Shown here: piece after piece, positions 17,015 to 26,869 of the stretch | How positions within the stretch are numbered: position 1 is the stretch's first letter | How the letters are laid out: each line of letters begins with the position of its first letter | Assembly: GCF_042677005.1 (NCBI RefSeq) | Contig: NZ_JBHTIF010000001.1 | Coordinates: forward strand, 744,001-808,000 | Length of the DNA stretch: 64,000 bases | Direction of reading: 5' to 3' | Origin: Lysobacter_I brunescens | GTDB taxonomy: Bacteria > Pseudomonadota > Gammaproteobacteria > Xanthomonadales > Xanthomonadaceae | Notes under the pieces: model-generated | Seen by the model: only the letters and a program-made list of their open reading frames with translations | Database searches by the model: none | Told to the model about the DNA's origin: nothing | Translations under genes and position numbers: made by a program

Positions 17015-18340
17015 TCAGCCGTTGCTGCCGGCTGGCCGTTCGATCGCGGTGGCCGATGCAGGCGCCGCAGCGGTCGCCTCGCGGGCGACCGGAGCCTCGG
17101 CGCGCTGGCTGCGCCACGCGAAGTACAGAATGTACACGTAGCACGGGACCATCAGCAGCAGAAACACCCACTGGAAGTCGTAGTGCTGCTTCAACTCGGC
17201 GAACAGGCGCGGGATGATCGCGCCACCCACGATCCCCATGACCAGGATCGCCGAGCCGAGTTCGGTATGACGACCGAGGCCACGGATCGCCAGCGGGAAG
17301 ATCGCCGGCCACATCATCGCGTTGGCGAAGCCCAGCGCCGCGACCAGCGCCACCGACACGTAGCCGGTGGTGAGGAAAGCGCCGATGGTGAACACGATGC
17401 CGAGCACCGCCGACACGAACAGGTAGCGCTCCTGCGAGATGAAGCGCGGGATGATGACCAGGCCGACCACGTAGCCGACCAGCATCGCGCCCAGCGTGAA
17501 CGAGGTGAAGAACTTGGTCTGGTCCAGCGGCAGGTCGAATCCGCGCCCGTAGGTGCCGATGGCATCGCCCGCCATCACTTCGGCGCCGACGTACGCGAAG
17601 ATGCACAGCGCGCCCAGCCACAGCTGCGGGAACTGCCAGAGGCTGCGCCGATCGTCCTCGCCCGCGCCGCGTGCGGCATTGACCTCGGCGGCCTTGATTT
17701 CCGGCAGCGGCGAGAACAGCACGCCGACCGCGAGCAGGGCCAGCAGGCCCGCCATCGCCAGGTAGGGCGCATGGATCTTCGCCGCGAAGTCGTTGAGCAG
17801 TTGTTCGCGCGTCGCCGGATCGGCGGCCTCGACCTGGGTCGACAGGTCGCCGATGCCCTGCATCACCAGCGCACCGATCGCCAGCGGCGCGAGGATGCCG
17901 GCGATCTTGTTGCAGATGCCCATCACCGCGATGCGCTGCGCCGCGCTCTCGATCGGGCCGAGGATGCTGATGTAGGGATTCACCGCCGTCTGCAGCAGGG
18001 CCAGGCCCGCGCCGATCACGAACAGGCCGCCCAGCGCGCCCGGATACCAGCGCTGGGTGGTGAACTCGCCGAACAGCGCCGCGCCCACCGCCATGGTGAA
18101 CAGGCCGATGGCCATGCCCTTCTTCATCCCCGTGCGCTTGAGGATCCAGGACGAGGGGATCGCCAGGAAGAAGTAGGACAGGAAGAACACGGTGAGGATC
18201 AGGAAGGCGTTGACCTCGTCGAGGTCGAAGGCCAGCTGGGCGAAGGTGATCAGCGGCCCGTTGAGCCAGGTGACGAAGCCGAAGATGAAGAACAGCGCGC
18301 CGATGATGGCGATCGACGTGGTGTGGCGGACTGCGGTCAT
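17015..18340 (-). CDS. nagP: MFS sugar permease, NagP/FucP type
   Basis: 441 residues with about twelve membrane segments, starting FFIFGFVTWLNGPLITF, the FucP/NagP hallmark. The context (nagR, nagB, nagA, nagX downstream) indicates inner-membrane GlcNAc uptake by sugar-proton symport. No PTS gene is nearby, so GlcNAc would enter unphosphorylated and need a kinase, which the divergent glk-type gene could supply. It is the first gene of the five-gene minus-strand nag operon; a 12-of-14 match to the operator lies 131 bp upstream of its start. Confidence 0.9.
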   Translation of the reverse strand: MTAVRHTTSIAIIGALFFIFGFVTWLNGPLITFAQLAFDLDEVNAFLILTVFFLSYFFLAIPSSWILKRTGMKKGMAIGLFTMAVGAALFGEFTTQRWYPGALGGLFVIGAGLALLQTAVNPYISILGPIESAAQRIAVMGICNKIAGILAPLAIGALVMQGIGDLSTQVEAADPATREQLLNDFAAKIHAPYLAMAGLLALLAVGVLFSPLPEIKAAEVNAARGAGEDDRRSLWQFPQLWLGALCIFAYVGAEVMAGDAIGTYGRGFDLPLDQTKFFTSFTLGAMLVGYVVGLVIIPRFISQERYLFVSAVLGIVFTIGAFLTTGYVSVALVAALGFANAMMWPAIFPLAIRGLGRHTELGSAILVMGIVGGAIIPRLFAELKQHYDFQWVFLLLMVPCYVYILYFAWRSQRAEAPVAREATAAAPASATAIERPAGSNG

Positions 18341-18470
18341 GTCGTGCGGACTCCGTGAGGCGGGTCGTCGTGGCGCATCCGGCGGCGACCGGACAGTGGC
18401 GGACGGCGGCGATAGGGGGCAGCGACCGTGCGGCGGCCTGCAAACGAGGCAGTACCGGGCCCGCAGGCGA

Positions 18471-18484
18471 AAACAACGTTGTCA
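18471..18484. promoter_or_regulatory. Imperfect nag operator in front of nagP
   Basis: AAACAACGTTGTCA matches TGACAACGTTGTCA at 12 of 14 positions and keeps the perfect core ACAACGTTGT. It lies 131 bp upstream of the nagP start codon. Confidence 0.55.
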
Positions 18485-18704
18485 CAACTTTCGCGCAAAA
18501 ACCACTCCCCACTGCGAATCCTTTGGAAAATACGGGGGCGAATGGCACGAGAAACGTGTGTGCACTGCAACATGACCTGTTTTCATGCGGTTCGGTGAAC
18601 CCCGGATTTGATCGCAAATCTGCAATCAATTCGCGATCCGCTTGTCGATTGATCGCATGGGCGCACACATTGCGGCCGGACCAGGCGAGCGTTGGGCTGT
18701 TTTG

Positions 18705-18720
18705 TTGACAACGTTGTCAA
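18705..18720. promoter_or_regulatory. LacI-type operator TTGACAACGTTGTCAA
   Basis: A perfect 16-bp palindrome centred on CG, typical for LacI-family repressors. TTGACA at each end also resembles a -35 box on both strands, so repressor binding would block both directions. It lies 61 bp upstream of the kinase GTG start. NagR is the obvious ligand. Confidence 0.8.
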
Positions 18721-18780
18721 GAGATGGCCACACTCCGCCGAACCCGACCCCCACGGTCGCCCCCGACACAAGGACCTGCT

Positions 18781-19824
18781 GTGGCCAACCCCAAGCCGAC
18801 GACGGTGCTTCCTCTGAACGCGACCACGCGTCCGTTCATTGCCGCCGACGTCGGAGGCACACACGTACGCATCGGCCTGATCCGTCCCGCCGGTGCGGGC
18901 GCACCGATCAGCGTGCTGCACTACCGCAAATACACTTGCGCCGACCATCCCTCGCCCGCCGAGATCTTCGAGGACTTCCTCACCCGTCTCGACGACGGCG
19001 TGCAGGTCGACGAGGCGGTGATCGCCAGCGCAGGCCATCTGCTCGAAGACGGCTCGCTGATCGCGGCCAACCTGCCCTGGCCCTTGGTGCCCGCCGCACT
19101 GCGCGAACGCCTCGGCTTCCGCGAACTGCGCGTGGTCAACGATTTCGAAGCCGTGGCGCACGCCATCGCCGAAGTCGATCCGCGCGAGGCCGTGCTGCTC
19201 ACCGGCCCGGTCGACGCACCGGCATCGGGGCCGATCCTCGTGCTCGGCCCGGGCACCGGTCTCGGCGCCGCGCTGTCGGTGCAGAGCGAAGGCCGCAGCC
19301 TCGTGCTGCCCACCGAGGCCGGCCAGGCCGCGCTCACGCCCGGCAACGCCGTGGAAATGGCGCTGCTGGCCGAACTGATGAAGCAGCGCAGCCATGTGCC
19401 GGTCGAATCGGCGCTCTCCGGGCCGGGGCTGATGAACCTGCACGCCGCGCTGTGCGAGATCCGCGGCGAAACGCAGCGTTACCGGCATCCGGGCGAGATC
19501 ACCCGCGCCGCACTCGCCGGCGAGGATGCGCTGGCACGCGAAACCCTCGACATCTTCTGCGGCCTGCTCGGCAGCGTCGTTGGCGACATGGCCCTGCTCT
19601 ACGGCGCCACCGGCGGCGTCTACCTCGCCGGCGGCATCCTGCCGCAGATCAGCGACTTCCTCCTTCACTCCGGCTTCGTCGCGCGGTTCCTCGACAAGGG
19701 ACCGATGCGCGCGGCGCTGGAACGCATTCCCGTGCGGCTGGTCGAGCACGGTCAACTGGGCGTGATCGGCGCGGCGAACTGGTACCTCCACCAGCGCGAA
19801 GCGCGGCGGATCGCGTCCGGATAA
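18781..19824 (+). CDS. glk: Glucokinase-family sugar kinase in the nag locus
   Basis: 347 residues from the GTG at 18781, chosen because AAGGA stands six bases upstream; an ATG at 18724 only three bases beyond the operator has no Shine-Dalgarno. Phosphate-binding motif AADVGGTHVR is at 21-30, the catalytic Asp is in VVNDFEA, and LGPGTGLGAAL follows. It belongs to the bacterial glucokinase family (PF02685). In xanthomonads related kinases are assigned to GlcNAc loci, so GlcNAc, glucose or both may be substrates; no separate BadF-type NagK is present here. Its product would feed NagA or Zwf. Confidence 0.86.
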   Translation: MANPKPTTVLPLNATTRPFIAADVGGTHVRIGLIRPAGAGAPISVLHYRKYTCADHPSPAEIFEDFLTRLDDGVQVDEAVIASAGHLLEDGSLIAANLPWPLVPAALRERLGFRELRVVNDFEAVAHAIAEVDPREAVLLTGPVDAPASGPILVLGPGTGLGAALSVQSEGRSLVLPTEAGQAALTPGNAVEMALLAELMKQRSHVPVESALSGPGLMNLHAALCEIRGETQRYRHPGEITRAALAGEDALARETLDIFCGLLGSVVGDMALLYGATGGVYLAGGILPQISDFLLHSGFVARFLDKGPMRAALERIPVRLVEHGQLGVIGAANWYLHQREARRIASG

Positions 19825-19887
19825 CGCGTCCGGACGCATGTCCGGACCAGGATCGACAGCTCGGGACAGGATGTCCGGAACAACAAA

Positions 19888-19935
19888 CAAGGTCACCCAG
19901 CAAGGTCACCCAGCAAGGCCACCAGCAAGCTCACG
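19888..19935 (+). repeat. 13-bp tandem repeat CAAGGTCACCCAG
   Basis: Two exact copies (19888-19900, 19901-19913), a 12-bp variant CAAGGCCACCAG (19914-19925) and a partial CAAGCTCACG. It lies about 100 bp upstream of the TonB receptor start, just after several TCCGGA motifs (about 19815-19880), in the leader between the kinase and the receptor. Confidence 0.75.
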
Positions 19936-20036
19936 AAACACGTTCACGCAGCACAGCTTCGCAATCGTCAACACAGCCCGGCAGCGTCGCGGCGACAGGC
20001 ACGCGCCGATATTCCAATGATGAGGGGAGTACACAC

Positions 20037-22811
20037 ATGAAGTTGCAGAAAACCGCGCTCTCGATCGCCATCCTGGCGGGCCTGGGCTTCGCCGGGCAGA
20101 CCTTCGCGCAGGACAGCGCGTCGACGGGCGCCAAGGAGGCGGACGATCTGGATACCGTCGTCGTCGTCGGCATCCGCGGCTCGATCGAGAAGTCGCAGGA
20201 CGCCAAGCGCGAAGCGAAGAACCGCATCGAAGTCGTCTCCGCCGAGGACATCGGCAAGATGCCCGACCACAACGTGGCCGACTCGCTGCAGCGCATCGCC
20301 GGCGTGAACATCAGTGCGGCCAGCGCGAACGAAGGCGCGTTCGACGAGAACGACCGCGTCAGCATGCGCGGCACCAGCCCGAGCTTCACCCAGACCCTCA
20401 TCGACGGCCACAACATCGGCTCCGGCGACTGGTTCGTGCTCAACCAGAGCGGCACCGTCGGCCGCAGCGTCAGCTACTCGCTGCTGCCCTCCGAACTGGT
20501 GCAGAAAGTCGAAGTCATCAAGTCGTCGGAAGCGCGCCTCGTCGAAGGCGGCGCGGTCGGCAACGTCAACATCGTCACCCGTCGTCCGCTGAACTTCGGC
20601 GAAGGCTTCACCTCGCACATCTCGCTCGGCGCGGTGAACGCCGACCTGCCCGGCAAGACCGATCCGCAGCTCTCGGCCCTCGCCAACTGGACCAACGACA
20701 GCCGCAGCTTCGGCATCATGGTCCAGGCCTTCAGCGAAGAGCGCCACCTGCGTCGCGATGGCCAGGAACTGCTCGGCTACGAGCGCATCCTGCCTGGTTC
20801 GCCGATCGCGGTGAGCAACCCCAACCTGAGCGGCGTGTACTACCCGACCCTGATCGGTTCGGCGCTGTTCGAGCAGGAACGCAAGCGCACCGGCGGCCTG
20901 GTCTCGGCCGAGTTCAAGCCGACCGACGACTTCAAGTTCTCGCTCACCGGCTTCAGCTCGCGCATGAAGGCGGACAACTACAACCGCAACTACATGCTGT
21001 GGGGCAGCCGCATCCTCGCGCAGGGCAGCGGCCAGGCGCCGGCGCCGGGCTATGTGGTGCGCAACAACACCCTGGTCAGCGCCACCTTCACCCCGGACGC
21101 CACCCGCCAGTACGGCATCTACGACCAGATCTCGCGTCCCGGCGCCGAATCGAGCAGCAACTTCATCAGCGGCGACTTCCAGTGGGACGTGAACGACAAG
21201 TTCCGCCTCAGCGGGCAGCTCGGCACCTCGACCGGCCACGGCAAGACGCCGACGCAGGACGTGGCCGAATGGGACGTGGGCCTGGGCAGCGGCGCCGGCT
21301 GGCGCCTCAACGGCGTGGGCGCGGCCGACTGGAACCTCGGCAACACCAACACCGGCGCGCCGGGCACGTTCAACACCTCGATGAAGCTCGACTGGATCTT
21401 CGGCTTCCAGGACGTCGACGTGGTCGACAAGGAACGCTGGCTCAAGCTCGACGGCGAAGTCTTCCTCGACGGCTTCTTCACCTCGCTGCAGTTCGGCGTG
21501 CGCGATGCGCGCCATGAGCGCAACCTCGACAACGTCGTCGCCCAGGGCCCGGGCTGCATCGGCGCCAACGGCGCGGTGGTGCCGTTCGACTGGGCCGCGA
21601 CCTACTTCTGCCCGGCCGGCTCGCAGTCGCCGTTCGATCCGGCCAACTGGCCCAGCGGCTATCGCAACTATCCGGGCAACTTCGCGTCGGGCCTCGGCGG
21701 CAGCTTCCCGCGCAACATCTGGTACTACTCGCCGGAACAGCTCGCGCAGTTCAACCGCTTCACCACCCGCGACCCGGTCAGCCGCCGCTTCTTCCCGGCC
21801 GAGTACGGCCTCGACGAGCGCAGCACCGCCGCCTACTTCCAGGCCAACTTCGAAGGCGAGAAGTGGGCCGGCAACTTCGGCCTGCGCTACGTGCGCACCG
21901 ACATGGAAGCCGCGAACTGGGTGAACACCTCGGCCACCGATCCGCGCGCCGTCACCACCTCGGCCTTCGGCCCGTTCCGCCAGGATGTGGTAACCAACGT
22001 CTACAAGGACTGGCTGCCGAGCGTGAACCTGCGCTATTCGATCGACGACAACAAGCTGCTGCGCTTCGCGGTGTCGCGCACCATGACCCGCCCGGACTAC
22101 TCGGCGATCGCGGGTGCGGTTTCGCTGAGCCCGCCGGCGACCGTCGGCGGCATCGGCACCGGCAGCGGCGGCAACCCGGAACTCGAACCGATCCTGTCGA
22201 CGAACTTCGATGCGACCTTCGAGTGGTACTACGGCGAGCGCGCACTGCTGTCGGTCAGCGGCTTCCTGATGGACATCGACAACTACGTCACGCTGGGCAA
22301 CGAACGCCGCAGCTACCTGACCATCGATTCGAGCAACCCGACCGGCGCCATGGTCCAGTACGACCTCAGCATCCCGGTGAACTCGCAGGCCAAGGTCCGC
22401 GGCTTCGAAGTGGCCTGGGAACAGCCGTTCGGCGACTACTTCGGCGTGTTCGCGAACTACACCTTCGCCAAGGGCACCACCGAGGACGGCGGCGACATGC
22501 TCGGCACCTCGCGCAACACCTACAACCTGGGTGGCTACTTCGAGAACGAGCACTTCAACGCGCGCCTGAACTACACCTACCGCTCCGAGTTCTTCAGCGG
22601 CCTGGATCGCGCCTCGGCGTTCTACCAGGACGAAATCGACAACGTGTCGGCGTCGTTCGGCTACAAGTTCAACGACAACTACTCGATCGCCCTCGATGCG
22701 TTGAACCTGAACAATCCGAAGACCGCCTACTACGCCGAGAATCGCGACCGCCCGCGTTCGATCTACCAGAACGGTCGCCAGTACTACCTGACCTTCCGCA
22801 TGAAGTTCTGA
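20037..22811 (+). CDS. TonB-dependent receptor, probable chitooligosaccharide/GlcNAc uptake
   Basis: 924 residues from the ATG at 20037 with GGGGAG upstream. A signal peptide (residues 1-24, ending TFAQ) is followed by a plug domain beginning DTVVVVGIRGSIEKSQ and EDIGKMPDHNVADSLQRIAGV, then a long 22-strand-type barrel ending in the C-terminal YYLTFRMKF. It belongs to the large oligosaccharide receptors of xanthomonad carbohydrate loci. Position after the nag genes and before a GH20 hexosaminidase points to chitin- or glycan-derived N-acetylhexosamine oligomers as ligand (inference). No clear operator precedes it; it may be read through from the kinase, 212 bp upstream. Confidence 0.92.
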   Translation: MKLQKTALSIAILAGLGFAGQTFAQDSASTGAKEADDLDTVVVVGIRGSIEKSQDAKREAKNRIEVVSAEDIGKMPDHNVADSLQRIAGVNISAASANEGAFDENDRVSMRGTSPSFTQTLIDGHNIGSGDWFVLNQSGTVGRSVSYSLLPSELVQKVEVIKSSEARLVEGGAVGNVNIVTRRPLNFGEGFTSHISLGAVNADLPGKTDPQLSALANWTNDSRSFGIMVQAFSEERHLRRDGQELLGYERILPGSPIAVSNPNLSGVYYPTLIGSALFEQERKRTGGLVSAEFKPTDDFKFSLTGFSSRMKADNYNRNYMLWGSRILAQGSGQAPAPGYVVRNNTLVSATFTPDATRQYGIYDQISRPGAESSSNFISGDFQWDVNDKFRLSGQLGTSTGHGKTPTQDVAEWDVGLGSGAGWRLNGVGAADWNLGNTNTGAPGTFNTSMKLDWIFGFQDVDVVDKERWLKLDGEVFLDGFFTSLQFGVRDARHERNLDNVVAQGPGCIGANGAVVPFDWAATYFCPAGSQSPFDPANWPSGYRNYPGNFASGLGGSFPRNIWYYSPEQLAQFNRFTTRDPVSRRFFPAEYGLDERSTAAYFQANFEGEKWAGNFGLRYVRTDMEAANWVNTSATDPRAVTTSAFGPFRQDVVTNVYKDWLPSVNLRYSIDDNKLLRFAVSRTMTRPDYSAIAGAVSLSPPATVGGIGTGSGGNPELEPILSTNFDATFEWYYGERALLSVSGFLMDIDNYVTLGNERRSYLTIDSSNPTGAMVQYDLSIPVNSQAKVRGFEVAWEQPFGDYFGVFANYTFAKGTTEDGGDMLGTSRNTYNLGGYFENEHFNARLNYTYRSEFFSGLDRASAFYQDEIDNVSASFGYKFNDNYSIALDALNLNNPKTAYYAENRDRPRSIYQNGRQYYLTFRMKF

Positions 22812-22893
22812 TGTCCCGACCGGACCCGGCCTCGCGCCGGGTCCGGTTCGCACCGCTCTCTCTCCTCCTCCGGGTGCTGGAACGATCCCCCTT

Positions 22894-22923
22894 CGGGCCT
22901 GGTGACACCGGGCCCGTTTTTTT
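22894..22923 (+). terminator. Intrinsic terminator of the TonB receptor
   Basis: CGGGCCTGG pairs with CCGGGCCCG (one G-T pair) and is followed by seven T residues (22917-22923), 83 bp after the receptor stop. Confidence 0.9.
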
Positions 22924-23013
22924 GGGTGCTCCGCAACCGGCATGAATTACAGTCGAGCCCGGGACGACGCGTCCGGTCTCCCGCGACATCCTCTTCCGTA
23001 CAGACAGGTATCC

Positions 23014-25305
23014 ATGGCCACGACCCGCGCATACGCCGCCCTGCTCCTGATTCCGCTGTCGCTGTTCGCCTGCGGCACCTCCACCGCAGGCGAACGCGCC
23101 GTGTCGTCGGGCCTGATCCCGGTGCCGTCCTCGCTGCAGCCCGGACGCGGACAGCTGCGCTTCGATCGAAACACGCAGATCCATGCCGGAAGCGAGACAG
23201 CGAAGCGCGCGTCCACACTGTTCGCCGACCTCGCGCAGCGCAGCCACGGTTTCAGTCCCGCCGTCGACGCAGGTCGCACGACGACCGGCATCGTCTTCGA
23301 GATCGATCCCGCATTGCGCGGCGACAGCGACGAGGCGTATGAGATCGACATCGATGCGAAGCACGCCGTGGTCCGCGCCCGGACAGCGCAGGGCCTGCAG
23401 CATGGTGCGGTGACGCTGTGGCAGCTGGCGATCGATGCGCACGGCCCGCGTTCGACGCTGCCGGCGGTGCGCATCGCGGATGCGCCGCGTTTCGGCTGGC
23501 GCGGCGTCATGCTCGACTCGGCGCGTCACTTCCAGACCGTCGACGAGATCAAGCACCTGATAGATGCGATGGTCGTGCACAAGCTCAACGTGTTCCACTG
23601 GCATCTCACCGACGACCAGGGCTGGCGCATCGAGATCAAGCGCTACCCGAAGCTCACCGAAGTCGGCGGCTGCCGCCAGCCTTCCGGCGATGCCGGCATC
23701 GATGCCGACGGCAAACCGGTACGGTATTGCGGTTGGTACACGCAGGACCAGATCCGCGAGGTCGTGAAGTACGCCGCCGAACGCCATATCCAGATCGTGC
23801 CGGAGATCGATATCCCCGGTCACGCCACCGCGATCATCGCCGCCTATCCCGAGCTGGGCACCACCACCGAACCGCTGAAGCCGGTGGCCGAATGGGGCGT
23901 GTTCGTGAACCTGCTGAACACCGAGGAGTCGACGATGGTGTTCATGGAGCATGTGTTCGAGGAACTGGTGTCGCTGTTCCCGGGGCGCTACGTGCACATC
24001 GGCGGCGACGAGGCGGTGAAGGACCAGTGGATCGCCTCGCCGCGCGTGCAGGCGCAGATGAAGGCGCTGGGCCTGAAGACCGAGATGCAGATGCAGAGCC
24101 GCATGGTCGCGCGCTTCGAGGCCTTCCTCGCGGCGCGCGGCAAGCGCCTGATCGGCTGGGACGAGATCCTCGAAGGCGAGCTGCCGCCGAGCGCGACGGT
24201 GATGTCGTGGCGCGGCATCGAAGGCGGCCTGCAGGCGGCGGGCAAGGGCCACGACGTGGTGATGTCGCCGGTGTCGCATCTCTATCTCGACTACCTGCAG
24301 ACCGAATCGCCGAACGAACCGCCGGGACGCCCGACCACGGTCACGCTGCGCAAGCTCTACGACTTCGATCCGGTGCCCGATTCGCTGGCCGCCGATCGCC
24401 ACCACCACATCCTCGGCGTGCAGGCCAATGCCTGGACCGAGCACATGCGCACCTATGCGCGCGTGCAGCATGCGATGTTCCCGCGCCTCGCTGCATTGGC
24501 CGAAGTCGGCTGGAGCGCCGAGGCATCGCGCAGCTACGACGACTTCATCGGCCGCCTCCCCTCGCAGCTCGCCCGCTACCGCATGCTCGGCATCGCGCCT
24601 GCACGCACACCGTTCGAAGTACGCTTCGACGCGAACGCGTCCGACGATGGCCGGGCATCGGTCGCGCTGTCGAATGCCACGGGCTATCCGGAGATCCGCT
24701 ACACCACGGACGGCAGCGAGCCGAAGGCGACCTCGCCACGTTACGACGCACCGCTGTCGCTGGCGCAGACCGCGACGGTGCGCGCGGCGGTGTTCGTCGA
24801 TGACAAGCCGCTGCAGTCCGCCGACCGCTACACGATCACGCAGGCCTCGCTGCTCGAACGCACTGACGAGACCCTGAAGATGTGCACCGGTGCGCTGATG
24901 CTGCGCCTGGAGGACGACACCACCGTCGCCGGCGAACGCGCGATCTTCAACGTCGACATCTTCAACCCATGCTGGGAATGGACGCAGGCACCGCTGTCGA
25001 GCACGCGCGCGGTCGCGCTGCGCGTCGGCCGCATTCCCTACTACTTCCAGCTCGCCCACGACGAAAAGAATCGCAGGTTCAAACCAGCGACGACTGCGCA
25101 TGGCGAGGCCGTGCTGAGGGCCGGCTGCGACGGCCCGGTGCTCGCGACCACGCCACTGCCGGCGGCGCCTGGAAAGGACGGCTTCCTCGACCTGACCTTG
25201 CCGCTGCCCGCGCAGACCGAATCGAAGGACCTCTGCGTCTATTTCACCGGCGATACCCGGCCCACGATGTGGGTGCTGGATCGCATCCGACTGCTGCCGC
25301 GCTGA
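23014..25305 (+). CDS. GH20 beta-N-acetylhexosaminidase, probable lipoprotein
   Basis: 763 residues from the ATG at 23014; the frame is open 24 codons further upstream, but this start places the hydrophobic signal segment (LLLIPLSLFACG) at the N-terminus. LFAC looks like a lipobox, so membrane anchoring is likely. The N-terminal GH20b domain leads to the barrel with FHWHLTDDQGWRIE and the catalytic pair Asp332-Glu333 in GGDE. A C-terminal chitobiase-like domain (YTTDGSEP) follows, then about 150 residues of unknown type. It would cleave terminal GlcNAc from chitooligosaccharides or glycans, by substrate-assisted catalysis. Its stop is one base before zwf. Confidence 0.93.
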   Translation: MATTRAYAALLLIPLSLFACGTSTAGERAVSSGLIPVPSSLQPGRGQLRFDRNTQIHAGSETAKRASTLFADLAQRSHGFSPAVDAGRTTTGIVFEIDPALRGDSDEAYEIDIDAKHAVVRARTAQGLQHGAVTLWQLAIDAHGPRSTLPAVRIADAPRFGWRGVMLDSARHFQTVDEIKHLIDAMVVHKLNVFHWHLTDDQGWRIEIKRYPKLTEVGGCRQPSGDAGIDADGKPVRYCGWYTQDQIREVVKYAAERHIQIVPEIDIPGHATAIIAAYPELGTTTEPLKPVAEWGVFVNLLNTEESTMVFMEHVFEELVSLFPGRYVHIGGDEAVKDQWIASPRVQAQMKALGLKTEMQMQSRMVARFEAFLAARGKRLIGWDEILEGELPPSATVMSWRGIEGGLQAAGKGHDVVMSPVSHLYLDYLQTESPNEPPGRPTTVTLRKLYDFDPVPDSLAADRHHHILGVQANAWTEHMRTYARVQHAMFPRLAALAEVGWSAEASRSYDDFIGRLPSQLARYRMLGIAPARTPFEVRFDANASDDGRASVALSNATGYPEIRYTTDGSEPKATSPRYDAPLSLAQTATVRAAVFVDDKPLQSADRYTITQASLLERTDETLKMCTGALMLRLEDDTTVAGERAIFNVDIFNPCWEWTQAPLSSTRAVALRVGRIPYYFQLAHDEKNRRFKPATTAHGEAVLRAGCDGPVLATTPLPAAPGKDGFLDLTLPLPAQTESKDLCVYFTGDTRPTMWVLDRIRLLPR

Positions 25306-25306
25306 C

Positions 25307-26782
25307 ATGAGCCCACTCGCCGTTCCCTCCCCCGCGACCCTGCTGACGATCTTCGGCGCCACCGGCGACCTGGCGCAGCGCATGCTGCTGCCGTCGCTGT
25401 ACGGCCTGCATCGCGATGGCCTGCTGCATCCCTCGCTGCGCATCCTCGGCACCGCGCGGTCCTCGCTCGATGATGCCGGCTTCCGCGAGCTGGTCGATGC
25501 CGCGCTGCGCCGCTTCGTGCCGGCGGGTTTTCTCGATGATGCCGCCATCGCCGCGCTGCTCGATCGCGTGCACTACCAACCGGCATCGCTCGACGACGAT
25601 GCCTCGATGGCCGCGCTGGCTTCTCGCGTCTCGTCGCTGCGCTCGGGCGACGTTCTCTACCACCTGTCCACATCGCCGTCGTTCTACGTCCGTGCCTGCG
25701 CTGCGCTCGCCGCGCATGGGCTGGCGGGGCCCGGCACGCGGGTGATGCTGGAGAAGCCCATCGGCCACGATCTTGCCGAGGCCATCGCGATCAACGACGG
25801 CGTCACCGCGTGCTTCGACGAAGATCGCGTCTACCGCGTCGATCACTACCTGGGCAAGGACGGCGTGCAGAACCTGCTCGCCCTGCGCTTCGGCAACGCC
25901 CTGTTCGAGCCGCTGTGGAACGCGCGGCACATCGAGCAGGTGCAGATCACCGTCGCCGAGACCGTCGGCGTGGAAGGTCGCGGCGACTACTACGACGGCT
26001 CCGGTGCCATTCGCGACATGCTGCAGAACCACCTGCTGCAGCTGCTGTGCCTGACCGCGATGGAACCGCCCTCGCAGTTCGAGCCGACGGCGGTGCGCAA
26101 CGAGAAGATCAAGGTCCTGCGCTCGCTGCGACCGATCGGGCGTAGTGATGTCGGATCGGAGACCGTCGCCGGTCAGTACACCTCCGGCGCGATCGATGGT
26201 CGTTCCGTCCCGGGCTACCTCGACGAACTGGGTCGTTCCAGCCGCACCGAGACCTTCGTCGCGCTGCGCGCGCATGTCGACAACTGGCGCTGGTCGGGCG
26301 TGCCCTTCTACCTGCGCACCGGCAAGCGCCTGCCGCGCCGCTGCACCGAGATCTACCTGCAGTTCCGCGCGGTGCCGCACTCGATCTTCGCGCGCGGCGG
26401 TGCCGCGACCCAGCCCAACGCGCTGGTGATCCGCCTGCAGCCGGAGGAGCGCATCGAGCTGCAGCTGATGCACAAGACCCCGGGTCTGGACCGCAGCGGC
26501 CTGCGCCTGTCGCAGGTGTCGCTGGATCTGGACCTGGACGAGGAGTTCGCCAGCGTGCGTCGCCGACTGGCCTACGAACGGCTGTATCTGGATGCCATCG
26601 AAGGCAACGGCACCCTGTTCGTGCGCCGCGACGAGACCGAGGCGGCGTGGCAGTGGGTCGATGCGATCCTCGATGGCTGGCAGCAATCACAACAGGCGCC
26701 GCGTCCGTACGCCGCCGGCACCTGGGGCCCGACCGCCGCCGTCGCCCTGGCCGAGCGCCACGGCCACAGCTGGCGCGAGTGA
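25307..26782 (+). CDS. zwf: Glucose-6-phosphate 1-dehydrogenase
   Basis: 491 residues. NADP site GATGDLAQR at 17-25 and active-site peptide DHYLGKD at 179-185, followed by VQNLLALRF. The last residue of that peptide is Asp185 where the family almost always has Glu or Gln. The enzyme oxidises glucose-6-phosphate to 6-phosphogluconolactone. The start codon is one base after the hexosaminidase stop, so the two are probably coupled in one operon; pgl follows after 87 bp. Confidence 0.95.
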   Translation: MSPLAVPSPATLLTIFGATGDLAQRMLLPSLYGLHRDGLLHPSLRILGTARSSLDDAGFRELVDAALRRFVPAGFLDDAAIAALLDRVHYQPASLDDDASMAALASRVSSLRSGDVLYHLSTSPSFYVRACAALAAHGLAGPGTRVMLEKPIGHDLAEAIAINDGVTACFDEDRVYRVDHYLGKDGVQNLLALRFGNALFEPLWNARHIEQVQITVAETVGVEGRGDYYDGSGAIRDMLQNHLLQLLCLTAMEPPSQFEPTAVRNEKIKVLRSLRPIGRSDVGSETVAGQYTSGAIDGRSVPGYLDELGRSSRTETFVALRAHVDNWRWSGVPFYLRTGKRLPRRCTEIYLQFRAVPHSIFARGGAATQPNALVIRLQPEERIELQLMHKTPGLDRSGLRLSQVSLDLDLDEEFASVRRRLAYERLYLDAIEGNGTLFVRRDETEAAWQWVDAILDGWQQSQQAPRPYAAGTWGPTAAVALAERHGHSWRE

Positions 26783-26869
26783 AGGGAGACACGCATGCAT
26801 GCACAGGCTGAGCTGTACACGCTGCCGGTCCGCCATCTGCGGGATCGGCATGACCGGAGGGACCCCGCG

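Larger units (their letters stand above)
18341..18780. promoter_or_regulatory. nagP-glk divergent control region
   Basis: 440 bp without a credible gene. It holds the two LacI-type operators listed separately. The part near nagP is GC-rich; the 18480-18660 stretch is distinctly AT-richer (GCAATCAATTCGCGATCCG and similar), as expected for promoters. The frame open on the plus strand from 18724 is the unlikely upstream extension of the kinase. Confidence 0.6.

Noticed and set aside
19888..19935. Tandem repeat as a possible CRISPR array
   Set aside because: Units are 13 bp with no spacers and no cas genes are near.
19968..22943. A 991-codon minus-strand open frame
   Set aside because: It is antisense to the TonB receptor and consists of Ala/Val/Arg/His-rich sequence with no domain.
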